10,126 nt of DNA from Deltaproteobacteria bacterium (GTDB lineage Bacteria; Desulfobacterota; Desulfuromonadia; Desulfuromonadales; BM103), in assembly GCA_019313105.1 (NCBI GenBank), contig JAFDBW010000138.1, forward strand, positions 1-10,126, in the 5' to 3' direction. The notes beneath the pieces are model-generated. The model searched no databases and was not told where the DNA came from. It saw only the letters and a list, made by a program, of their open reading frames with translations. Made by a program: the position numbers and the translations under genes. Positions 1-6,149 of the stretch are shown here, piece after piece; positions within the stretch are counted from its first letter, which is position 1; each line of letters begins with the position of its first letter.

Positions 1-284
1 CGCTGATCCGCCAGTACCAGGCTCTCATGTCAACCGAAGGAATCAGGCTCGATTGCAGCGACGATGCGGTCAGGGAAATAGCCAGGACTGCGGCCAGGGT
101 CAACGAGCGCATGGAGAATATCGGTGCCCGGCGTCTGCATACGATCATGGAAACCCTGCTCGAAGAGCTTTCTTTCAACGCTCCGGAACGGCAGGAGAAG
201 AAACTGCACATAGATGGGGTCTTTGTCCGCGAACGGCTCAGCAAAATTGCCGACAACGAGGACCTTTCACGATATATTCTGTAA
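1..284 (+). CDS. hslU: HslU, ATPase subunit of the HslUV protease (3' end only)
   Basis: Partial gene: the reading frame is open from the window edge (first full codon at position 3) to a TAA stop at 282-284, giving the last 93 residues. The tail matches the C-terminal domain of HslU, the AAA+ unfoldase that feeds substrates to the HslV peptidase in the cytoplasm. Visible family marks are LIRQYQALM at the left edge, the sensor-2 region VNERMENIGARRLHT (the arginine pair contacts nucleotide), EELSFNAP, and the terminal DLSRYIL, the kind of C-terminal tail that docks into HslV and activates it. The ATPase core, Walker motifs and I domain lie outside the window, presumably with hslV further upstream. 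argB begins 22 bases after the stop, so read-through into the arginine genes is plausible. The identification is secure; only length and start are unknown. Confidence 0.95.
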   Translation, partial: LIRQYQALMSTEGIRLDCSDDAVREIARTAARVNERMENIGARRLHTIMETLLEELSFNAPERQEKKLHIDGVFVRERLSKIADNEDLSRYIL

Positions 285-291
285 ATCACCC

Positions 292-298
292 GGGAGGG
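292..298 (+). promoter_or_regulatory. Ribosome binding site of argB
   Basis: GGGAGGG lies 8 bases upstream of the ATG at 307. It fixes the argB start at 307 rather than at the in-frame ATG at 214, which lies inside hslU and would add an unrelated 31-residue leader. Confidence 0.75.
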
Positions 299-306
299 TT
301 TCTGAT

Positions 307-1193
307 ATGCAAGAGTTGATTAACAAAGCCAACGTCCTGGTTGAAGCCCTGCCCTGGATCCGGCAGTTTTACGGCAAGACCATCGTCATCAAATACGGCG
401 GCAACGCCATGGTCGAAGAGCATCTCAAGGAAGGCTTTGCCCGTGACGTCATCCTGATGAAGTACATCGGCCTCAACCCCGTCGTCGTGCATGGCGGCGG
501 GCCACAGATCGGCAAATCCTTGAGGCGATGGGCATAGAAACCCGCTTTGAGCAGGGTATGCGGGTGACCGACGCAAAGACCATGGACGTGGTCGAGATGG
601 TGCTCGGTGGCAAGGTCAACAAGGAGATCGTCGCCAACATCAACAGGCACGGCGGTCGGGCGGTCGGCCTGACAGGCAAGGACGGCAACCTGATTACTGC
701 GCGCAAACTGGAGATGAAAGCGATCAACCCCGACACCCTGACACCGGAGATCATCGATATCGGCATGGTCGGCGAAGTGGCCGGCATCAACCCGGCCATC
801 ATCATTTCCCTTGAGCAAGCGAACTTCATCCCGGTGATTGCCCCTGTCGGTGTTGACGAATCGGGCCGGACCTATAACATCAATGCCGATCTGGTCGCCG
901 GCAAGGTCGCCGGAGCCCTGCAGGCCGAAAAACTGATCCTGTTGACAGACGTTGAAGGGGTAAGAGATAAATCCGGCAAGTTGCTTAACACCATTGACAT
1001 CGCTGAGGTCCAGGGCCTGATCGACGACGGCACCATCGTCGGAGGCATGATCCCGAAAGTGACCTGTTGTCCTGACGCGGTTGCCGCAGGGGTGAAGAAG
1101 ACCCATATCATCGACGGCCGGATGGAGCACGCCTGTCTCCTGGAGGTCTTCACCGATCAGGGCGTTGGCACAGCAGTCGCTGAATTTCGCTAG
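307..1193 (+). pseudogene. argB: ArgB, N-acetylglutamate kinase, interrupted by a 1-base frameshift
   Basis: ArgB phosphorylates N-acetyl-L-glutamate with ATP, the second step of arginine synthesis. The gene is split over two frames. From ATG 307 the protein runs through KYGGNAM (residues 29-35) and HGGGPQIGK (62-70), then goes out of frame and stops at TAG 535-537. The rest (GIETRFEQGMRVTDAKTMDV through HIIDGRMEHACLLEVFTDQG) is intact in the frame that is open at ATG 528 and ends at 1193. Adding one A to the AAA at 514-516 restores GK-ILEAMGIETRF and a 295-residue protein, the normal family length. About 24 residues precede KYGG; this matches the N-terminal helix of hexameric, arginine-inhibited kinases and is absent from the E. 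coli enzyme, so feedback inhibition is likely (inference). Both halves look well conserved, which favours a sequencing or assembly error, or a very recent mutation, over an old pseudogene. Confidence 0.88.
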
Positions 1194-1198
1194 GAAAA

Positions 1199-1280
1199 AC
1201 AGCTGTAAGCTTTAGGGCTTGAAAGCGATAAGGCTTTTCCTTTTACTTTGACTTTTCACCGATCACGGATCACCGATCAC
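1199..1280 (+). repeat. Degenerate intergenic repeat element 1 (argB-argD gap)
   Basis: The 98-base gap between argB and argD holds a purine-leaning stretch (GCTTGAAAGCGATAAGG, 1217-1233), a core AAGGCTTTTCC (1230-1240), and a pyrimidine-rich stretch (TTTTACTTTGACTTTTCACC, 1241-1260). It ends in an 11-base perfect direct repeat, TCACCGATCAC, at 1256-1266 and 1270-1280 (14-base period). The arms pair poorly here, apart from a short AAAGC/GCTTT stem at 1222-1237. The same core layout recurs in four other places in the window. I see no promoter that I would defend. Confidence 0.5.
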
Positions 1281-1291
1281 AGGTTACAATA

Positions 1292-2506
1292 ATGAGCCGC
1301 ACACAAAACTGGATCGAAAGAGCCGACCAGAGTGTCATGAAAACCTATGGTCGTTACCCGATCGTCGCCGACCGCGGCGAAGGCTGCCGCCTGTGGGATG
1401 TGGATGGCAAGGTCTATCTCGACTTTCTCGCCGGAGTGGCTGTCAACAATCTCGGCCATTGTCACCCGAAGGTAGTGGCAGCTCTGCAGGACCAGGCCGG
1501 TCGCCTGCTGCATTGCTCGAACTTTTACCATATCCCCCAGCAGGTCGAATTGGCCGAATGGCTTTGCCAGAAATCCTTTGCCGAACGGGTCTTCTTCTGC
1601 AACTCGGGCGCCGAAGCGAATGAAGCGGCGATGAAACTGGCGCGCAAGCAGAGCTTGGAGAAGTACGGCGAAAACCGTTTCGAGATCATTACCGCGCTGG
1701 CATCTTTCCACGGCCGCACCATTGGCGCAATCAGCGCCACCGGCCAGGACAAGGTCCGGACCGGCTTCGACCCGATGGTCCCGGGATTCAGGCATGTTCC
1801 TTTCGCCGACACGGCGGCTTTGCGCAAAGAGGTAACCCCCCAGGTTTGCGCCATCATGCTTGAACCGGTACAGGGTGAGGGAGGGGTCAACGTGCCGCCG
1901 CCCGGCTATCTAAAGGCCGTACGAGAGCTCTGCGATGAGAACCATCTACTTCTGATCTACGATGAAGTCCAGGTCGGCTGTGGCCGGACCGGCAACCTCT
2001 GGGCTTATCAACGGGAGGGTGTTGTTCCAGACATCATGACGCTGGCCAAGGCCCTTGCCGGAGGGCCGCCAATCGGCGCCATGCTGACCACAGAGGACCT
2101 GGCCAGCCACCTTGGCCCGGGCACACACGGGTCCACCTTCGGTGGCAACCCCCTGGTCTGTTCTGCCGCCCTCGCCGCGATGCGAGCCATTGCCGATGAT
2201 GGCGTACTTGACAACTGCCGGACCACGGGCGCGTACCTGATGCAACAGCTTGTGCAGCTGCAGGCCAAATATGATTTCATCAAGGAAGTCCGCGGCCGCG
2301 GTCTGATCATCGGCATGGAGCTGGCAATCGAGGGTGGCGACCTGGTCAAAGCCGCCATGGAACGCGGGCTGCTTATCAATTGTACGGTCGGCAACGTTTT
2401 GCGTTTTGTCCCGCCACTGATTGTGACTAAAGATGAAGTTGATCAGGCGGTTGCTATTCTCGACGACGTCCTGGCTGGGGTTTCTGCAGCCGGTGTGACC
2501 AAATAG
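1292..2506 (+). CDS. argD: ArgD, acetylornithine aminotransferase (PLP, class III)
   Basis: ArgD moves an amino group from glutamate to N-acetylglutamate semialdehyde, giving N-acetylornithine; many members also serve succinyl-diaminopimelate synthesis. The protein has 404 residues, the usual length. Class III aminotransferase marks appear in order: NSGAEAN (104-110) for phosphate binding, FHGRT (139-143) for ring stacking, YDEVQVGCGRTG (223-234) with D224 contacting the pyridine nitrogen, TLAKALAGG (250-258) with the Schiff-base lysine K253, GSTFGGNPL (280-288), and LRFVPPL (370-376) with the substrate-binding arginine. The ATG at 1292 is the only usable start: no in-frame start codon lies between it and the end of argB. 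Its ribosome site is poor (AGG at 1281-1283), because the repeat element runs almost to the start. A close paralogue acting on succinylornithine or GABA cannot be excluded by motif alone, but the setting argues for ArgD. Confidence 0.95.
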   Translation: MSRTQNWIERADQSVMKTYGRYPIVADRGEGCRLWDVDGKVYLDFLAGVAVNNLGHCHPKVVAALQDQAGRLLHCSNFYHIPQQVELAEWLCQKSFAERVFFCNSGAEANEAAMKLARKQSLEKYGENRFEIITALASFHGRTIGAISATGQDKVRTGFDPMVPGFRHVPFADTAALRKEVTPQVCAIMLEPVQGEGGVNVPPPGYLKAVRELCDENHLLLIYDEVQVGCGRTGNLWAYQREGVVPDIMTLAKALAGGPPIGAMLTTEDLASHLGPGTHGSTFGGNPLVCSAALAAMRAIADDGVLDNCRTTGAYLMQQLVQLQAKYDFIKEVRGRGLIIGMELAIEGGDLVKAAMERGLLINCTVGNVLRFVPPLIVTKDEVDQAVAILDDVLAGVSAAGVTK

Positions 2507-2520
2507 ATTTTTCGATTCTT

Positions 2521-2528
2521 AAGGAGAG
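2521..2528 (+). promoter_or_regulatory. Ribosome binding site supporting the GTG start of argF
   Basis: AAGGAGAG lies 6 bases before GTG at 2535. It supports the GTG start; the reading KKDFLCLSDLS that follows is the normal N-terminus of this family. Confidence 0.8.
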
Positions 2529-2534
2529 ATAACC

Positions 2535-3443
2535 GTGAAGAAAGACTTTCTCTGCCTGAGTGACTTGAGTCTTGAAGAGCTGGAGCAGATCTTTGCCTTG
2601 GCCAAAGATCTGAAGGCCAAACAAAAAGCCGGGCAGCAGCATCATCTTTTGTCAGGCAAGACTCTCGGTATGCTCTTTGAAAAGAGTTCGACCCGTACCC
2701 GGGTCTCATTTGAAGTCGGCATGTATCAACTGGGCGGCCACGCCCTCTTTCTGGCTTCCGGGAGCACGCAGATGGGCCGCGGTGAACCGATTAGGGATAC
2801 CGCCCGCTGCATGGGCCGCTACGTTGACGGCGTCATGATTCGCACATACTCGCAGGATGCGGTCGAGGAGTTTGCCGCGGTCAGTGACGTCCCGGTGATC
2901 AATGGTCTGACCGACATGTTCCACCCCTGCCAGATCATGGCCGATCTGATGACGGTTATCGAGCACAAGGGCAACTACCGCGACCTGGTTTTCTGCTGGG
3001 TCGGCGATGGCAACAACATGGCCAACAGCTGGATCAATGCTGCATCCGTGTTCGGCTTCGAACTGCGTGTGGCGACACCGGCAGGCTACGAACCCGATGC
3101 CATGGTCAAAGAACGTGCTGCTGAAGCCGGAGCCAACATCATCTACACCAACGATCCTGATCAGGCAGCCAGGGGCGCCGACGTCCTGAACACTGACGTC
3201 TGGGCCAGCATGGGCCAGGAAACCGAGCAGCAAGAACGGAAAAAGGCTTTCACCGGCTACCAGATCAACATGGAACTGGTCGCGCTGGCCAAGCCGGATT
3301 GTGTCGTCATGCACTGTCTGCCGGCCCATCGTGATGAAGAGATTACCGACGAGGTCATGGAGAGCCGCCATTCCATCATCTTCGATGAAGCCGAAAATCG
3401 CCTGCATGTACAGAAAGCCATCATGGCGACGTTGATGAGTTAG
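2535..3443 (+). CDS. argF: ArgF, ornithine carbamoyltransferase
   Basis: It catalyses ornithine plus carbamoyl phosphate to citrulline, as a cytoplasmic (usually trimeric) enzyme. The 302 residues match the anabolic form. Diagnostic motifs: SSTRTR (51-56), which binds carbamoyl phosphate; HPCQ (130-133), also at the carbamoyl phosphate site; the domain around VGDGNNMANSW (156-166); DVWASMGQE (221-229), the mobile SMG loop that closes on ornithine; and HCLPAHR (260-266), containing the cysteine that binds ornithine. These separate it from aspartate carbamoyltransferase, which lacks the SMG loop. The start is GTG, chosen by its strong ribosome site. It follows argD after 28 bases and is almost certainly co-transcribed with it. 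Nothing is missing or unusual in the protein. Confidence 0.96.
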   Translation: MKKDFLCLSDLSLEELEQIFALAKDLKAKQKAGQQHHLLSGKTLGMLFEKSSTRTRVSFEVGMYQLGGHALFLASGSTQMGRGEPIRDTARCMGRYVDGVMIRTYSQDAVEEFAAVSDVPVINGLTDMFHPCQIMADLMTVIEHKGNYRDLVFCWVGDGNNMANSWINAASVFGFELRVATPAGYEPDAMVKERAAEAGANIIYTNDPDQAARGADVLNTDVWASMGQETEQQERKKAFTGYQINMELVALAKPDCVVMHCLPAHRDEEITDEVMESRHSIIFDEAENRLHVQKAIMATLMS

Positions 3444-3449
3444 AACTCC

Positions 3450-3482
3450 GGGGCGCAAAGCGAGAAACGCGAAAAGGCTTTA
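3450..3482 (+). repeat. Degenerate repeat element 2 (purine-rich arm only)
   Basis: After the argF stop the 47-base gap reads GCGCAAAGCGAGAAACGCG (3453-3471), then AAAAGGCTTT, then the start of the next gene. This resembles one arm and the core of the other elements in the window; the pyrimidine arm is absent. The arm consists of loosely repeated 7-9 base units (GCGCAAA, GCGAGAAA, CGCGAAAA). Confidence 0.45.
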
Positions 3483-3490
3483 GAAGAGTA

Positions 3491-4258
3491 ATGAACATCA
3501 CATGTCCAGAATGCAATTTTTCCAAATCTGTTGACCCGGCCAAACTTCCGGACCGTCCGATCAAGGTGAACTGTCCGAAATGCGCTGCGTCGTTCAGCTT
3601 CGACAAATCAACCAGAACAGGCAAGACGGCCGGAACGACCCAGCCTGAACAGGTCACCTGTCCGGCTTGCGGACTGGTCCAGGAAAAGGATGAGAACTGC
3701 AGTGGCTGCGGTGTCAACTATGCCAGACACCTTGCCCGACAAACCGAAAATGAACAGGCGTGGCAGGATACTGATAGATCAGAGGGCAAGCTTGCAAAGC
3801 TGAACGACGTTGCAAATCATCACCCTTCGGAACTCCAGCCGAAGGCGGGCTTCTGGATCCGGGTGGTCGCCACGATGCTCGATTCTTTCCTGTTGTGCAT
3901 TGTGCAGTTTGTCCTCACCCTGATGATTTCTCTGCTGGTCGGCTTTATGGGCATTGCAGCCGGTGAAAACCCGGCAGTCAGCGTGGTTATCTGGCTTTTT
4001 GGTACGACGATAAGTCTCGGCTACGCCGTTTTCTTTACCGGCTACTGCGGTCAGACCCCGGGCAAGATGGCCTTGCGCATAAAAGTTGTCTGTACAGACG
4101 GCAGTCAGCTCACTTATGGCCGTGCGGCAAAACGTGAAGTCCTTGGTAAATTCGTCTCGAGCATCCTGCTGGGCATTGGCTACCTGATGGTCGCTTTCGA
4201 TCAACAAAAACAGGGACTGCACGATAAAATTGCAGATACGTACGTAGTAAAACTCTGA
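3491..4258 (+). CDS. RDD-family membrane protein with two N-terminal zinc ribbons
   Basis: The 255-residue protein is of unknown function. The first zinc ribbon is of MJ0042 type: C5-x2-C8 and C28-x2-C31. A second four-cysteine motif follows (C57-x2-C60, C70-x2-C73). Residues 75-115 are a charged linker. From about residue 117 a complete RDD domain follows: FWIRVVATMLD (R124, D131), a hydrophobic segment at about 132-155, another at about 162-185, GQTPGK (187-192), a third near 220-236, then a C-terminal D237 and GLHDKIADT (242-250). The expected topology is cytoplasmic zinc ribbons joined to a three-helix inner-membrane domain. RDD proteins have been linked to ion or solute movement in a few cases, but no substrate can be given here. 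The start at 3491 has only a weak AGAAGAG ribosome site but sits just ahead of the first ribbon. Lying between argF and argG, it is likely co-transcribed with them; a role in arginine metabolism is not shown. Confidence 0.88.
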   Translation: MNITCPECNFSKSVDPAKLPDRPIKVNCPKCAASFSFDKSTRTGKTAGTTQPEQVTCPACGLVQEKDENCSGCGVNYARHLARQTENEQAWQDTDRSEGKLAKLNDVANHHPSELQPKAGFWIRVVATMLDSFLLCIVQFVLTLMISLLVGFMGIAAGENPAVSVVIWLFGTTISLGYAVFFTGYCGQTPGKMALRIKVVCTDGSQLTYGRAAKREVLGKFVSSILLGIGYLMVAFDQQKQGLHDKIADTYVVKL

Positions 4259-4323
4259 GGTGTGAGACGAGAAGCGGGAAAGGCGATGATTTTTCGCCCC
4301 TCGCATCTCGCACTTCGCGCTTC
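4258..4323 (+). repeat. Degenerate repeat element 3, long imperfect hairpin (RDD gene-argG gap)
   Basis: Left arm about 4256-4285 is purine-rich (GAGACGAGAAGCGGGAAAGG), the loop is TGATTTTT (4286-4293), and the right arm about 4294-4323 is pyrimidine-rich (CCTCGCATCTCGCACTTCGC). Aligning the left arm with the reverse complement of the right by eye gives 18 identities in 30, and G-U pairs raise the pairable positions to about 23. It could fold in RNA, but no U tract follows, so it is not a typical terminator. The argG ribosome site lies just downstream and outside it. Confidence 0.55.
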
Positions 4324-4335
4324 ATACATAAACTT

Positions 4336-4341
4336 AAGGAG
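4336..4341 (+). promoter_or_regulatory. Ribosome binding site of argG
   Basis: AAGGAG lies 10 bases before the ATG at 4352, slightly long spacing but the best site available. Confidence 0.65.
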
Positions 4342-4351
4342 ATTCTCGTAA

Positions 4352-5572
4352 ATGAGTAACAAAGGACGCGTCAAAAAAGCTGTGCTCGCCTATTCCGGCG
4401 GGCTTGATACATCGATCATTCTCAAGTGGCTAATCGAGGAATATGGTTGTGAAGTGGTCGCCTATTCAGCCGACCTCGGCCAGGGTGAAGAACTCGATGG
4501 CATCCCCGAAAAAGCCAGGAACACCGGTGCGAGTGCGTGTCATATCCTCGACTTGCGCGAGGAGTTCGTCCGTGACTTCGTTTTCCCGATGTTCCGCGCC
4601 AACGCTATTTATGAGGGTCGTTATTTCCTCGGCACTTCGATTGCCCGGCCGTTGATTGCCAAGGCTCAGATGGATGTGGTCAAACTGGAAGGCGCCGACG
4701 CGGTCTCCCACGGCGCAACCGGCAAAGGCAATGACCAGGTACGCTTCGAACTCGCTTATTACCACTTCGACCCTTCGGTCACGGTCATCGCCCCCTGGCG
4801 TGAGTGGAGCCTGAACAGCCGGACCGCACTGGAAGAGTATGCCAGGAAACACGGCATCCCAGTGCCAACCAGCAAGAAATTCCCCTGGAGCTCAGATCGC
4901 AACCTCCTGCACATCTCCTTTGAAGGTGATGTATTGGAAAACCCCTGGGCCGAAGCCCCGGAAGAGATGTACGTACTCACGGTGCGACCGGAAGATGCGC
5001 CGGACCAACCGGAATACGTTGAGGTCGAATTCGAGATGGGCAACGCCGTGGCGGTCAACGGCGAACGGCTCTCGCCGGCCAACCTGCTGGCCAAGCTCAA
5101 TGAACTGGGCGGTCAACATGGCATAGGTCGTATCGACCTGATGGAAAACCGCTTTGTCGGCATGAAGAGCCGCGGTGTCTATGAAACTCCGGGGGGCACG
5201 ATCCTTGAGGAAGCTCACCGTGCCGTCGAATCGATTACCATGGACCGCGAAGTCATGCACCTGCGGGACTCCCTGGTGCCGCGCTATGCCAGCATGATTT
5301 ACAACGGCTTCTGGTTCGCGCCCGAGCGCCATGCCCTGCAGTCGCTGATTGACCATACCCAGCAAACCGTTAACGGCAAAGCCCGGGTCAAGCTTTACAA
5401 GGGACACTGCCGCGTGGTCGGTCGTGATTCGAGCACCGACAGCCTGTTCAATGTTGACTTCGCCACCTTCGAGGCTGACGAAGTTTACAATCAGGCCGAC
5501 GCCGAAGGGTTCATCAAGCTCAACGCCCTGCGGTTGAGGATTGCTGCGCTGCAGAGGGAAGCGAAAAAATAG
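4352..5572 (+). CDS. argG: ArgG, argininosuccinate synthase
   Basis: It joins citrulline and aspartate with ATP cleavage to AMP, giving argininosuccinate. The 406 residues match the common bacterial type. The ATP pyrophosphatase P-loop AYSGGLDTS is at residues 13-21, with YSADLGQGEE at 38-47. SHGATGKGNDQVRFE (119-133) forms the aspartate/citrulline and nucleotide site, SWSS-type contacts follow (WSSDRNLLH, 179-187), and SRGVYETPGGTIL (273-285) closes the citrulline pocket. The protein looks complete with no missing catalytic residue. The ATG at 4352 follows a clear ribosome site and gives the usual short lead (MSNKGRVKKAVLAYSGG). argH, its partner for the next step, is not adjacent: two unrelated genes lie between. 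Confidence 0.97.
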   Translation: MSNKGRVKKAVLAYSGGLDTSIILKWLIEEYGCEVVAYSADLGQGEELDGIPEKARNTGASACHILDLREEFVRDFVFPMFRANAIYEGRYFLGTSIARPLIAKAQMDVVKLEGADAVSHGATGKGNDQVRFELAYYHFDPSVTVIAPWREWSLNSRTALEEYARKHGIPVPTSKKFPWSSDRNLLHISFEGDVLENPWAEAPEEMYVLTVRPEDAPDQPEYVEVEFEMGNAVAVNGERLSPANLLAKLNELGGQHGIGRIDLMENRFVGMKSRGVYETPGGTILEEAHRAVESITMDREVMHLRDSLVPRYASMIYNGFWFAPERHALQSLIDHTQQTVNGKARVKLYKGHCRVVGRDSSTDSLFNVDFATFEADEVYNQADAEGFIKLNALRLRIAALQREAKK

Positions 5573-5579
5573 ATAAACA

Positions 5580-5641
5580 GGAAAGAGGTGAGAGGGAAGA
5601 GGAAGGATTTTCCCACTTACCCTTTCCGCTTACCCCTTTCC
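5580..5641 (+). repeat. Degenerate repeat element 4, long imperfect hairpin (argG-Nudix gap)
   Basis: Left arm 5580-5607 is nearly pure purine (GAAAGAGGTGAGAGGGAAGA and on), the centre is AAGGATTTTCCC (5603-5614), and the right arm 5612-5641 is nearly pure pyrimidine. Comparing the left arm with the reverse complement of the right by eye gives about 20 identities in the outer 26 positions plus two G-U pairs. No U tract follows. The element fills the 76-base gap almost entirely and ends 7 bases before the next start, leaving no good ribosome site. Its units (GGAAGAG-like) differ from those of element 3, though the layout is the same. Confidence 0.6.
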
Positions 5642-5648
5642 GGGATTT

Positions 5649-6140
5649 ATGGACTTTAAAAAACAATCGATCAAAACATCGGTCGTTGCCTGCATCATCG
5701 ATGCCCAGCAGCGCGTCCTGTTAACCCGACGTTGCATAGAACCTTTTTGCGGTCAGTGGGTGATGCCCGGAGGCAAGATTGACCATGGCGAGCGACTGCT
5801 CGAAGCGGTGCATCGTGAGGTTCGTGAAGAGGTTGGCCTGGAAATTCTAGTTGATGGCCTGCTCGATGTCTATGAGCATGTCGGGGTTGGCGCGGCAGAA
5901 GATCATTACGTAATTCTTTATTACCGCGCCCACCCGCTCAGCGGAACTCTTGAACACAACCCCGGGGAAGTGACCGAAGCGGCCTGGGTGGCCGGCGAGG
6001 ACTTGCATCGCTATGACATGACTCCCGGAACCCGTCACATCCTCGCCCAGGTCCTGCCGGGCCAGGTGAATGACCCCGGCGAACCGGAAGATGAATTGTC
6101 GAATCGGGCACAGATGGGTGGGAACACCCCAGGATCTTGA
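5649..6140 (+). CDS. Nudix hydrolase, substrate unknown
   Basis: The 163-residue protein carries a perfect Nudix box G-x5-E-x7-REVREEVGL at residues 42-64; the glutamates E57, E60 and E61 would bind the divalent metal used to cleave nucleoside-diphosphate-linked substrates. The fold is typical: a first strand (VVACIIDAQQRVLLTRR, 12-28), WVMPGGKI before the box, then strands about 67-93. The last 25 residues or so (after about 138) are polar and likely disordered. MutT-like or NTP/ADP-sugar-cleaving activities are all possible; nothing visible assigns the substrate. The ATG at 5649 is poorly supported by ribosome site (only GGG at 5642-5644), but homology begins soon after it. The next gene starts 9 bases after the stop, so the two are probably one translational unit. 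Confidence 0.88.
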   Translation: MDFKKQSIKTSVVACIIDAQQRVLLTRRCIEPFCGQWVMPGGKIDHGERLLEAVHREVREEVGLEILVDGLLDVYEHVGVGAAEDHYVILYYRAHPLSGTLEHNPGEVTEAAWVAGEDLHRYDMTPGTRHILAQVLPGQVNDPGEPEDELSNRAQMGGNTPGS

Positions 6141-6149
6141 GATAAAACC

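Noticed and set aside
508..537. Programmed -1 frameshift in argB
   Set aside because: The site reads C-GGC-AAA-T, not a slippery X-XXY-YYZ heptamer; I know of no recoding in argB. A lost base is simpler.
369..1130. Long open frame on the - strand (253 codons) opposite argB
   Set aside because: It is a shadow of the GC-rich argB codons: no ribosome site, no recognisable domain, and it crosses both argB halves.
1194..1291. ArgR operator (ARG box) before argD or elsewhere in the arginine run
   Set aside because: Searched by eye for the TGAAT/ATTCA type palindrome in the intergenic gaps; none was convincing.
2706..3458. Long open frame on the - strand (250 codons) opposite argF
   Set aside because: Opposite a complete, well-conserved argF; the translated text has no domain that I recognise, and no promoter or ribosome site is seen.
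4258..4323. Rho-independent terminator before argG
   Set aside because: The hairpin is long and imperfect, and no U tract follows; the T-run lies in the loop instead. The same holds for 5580-5641.
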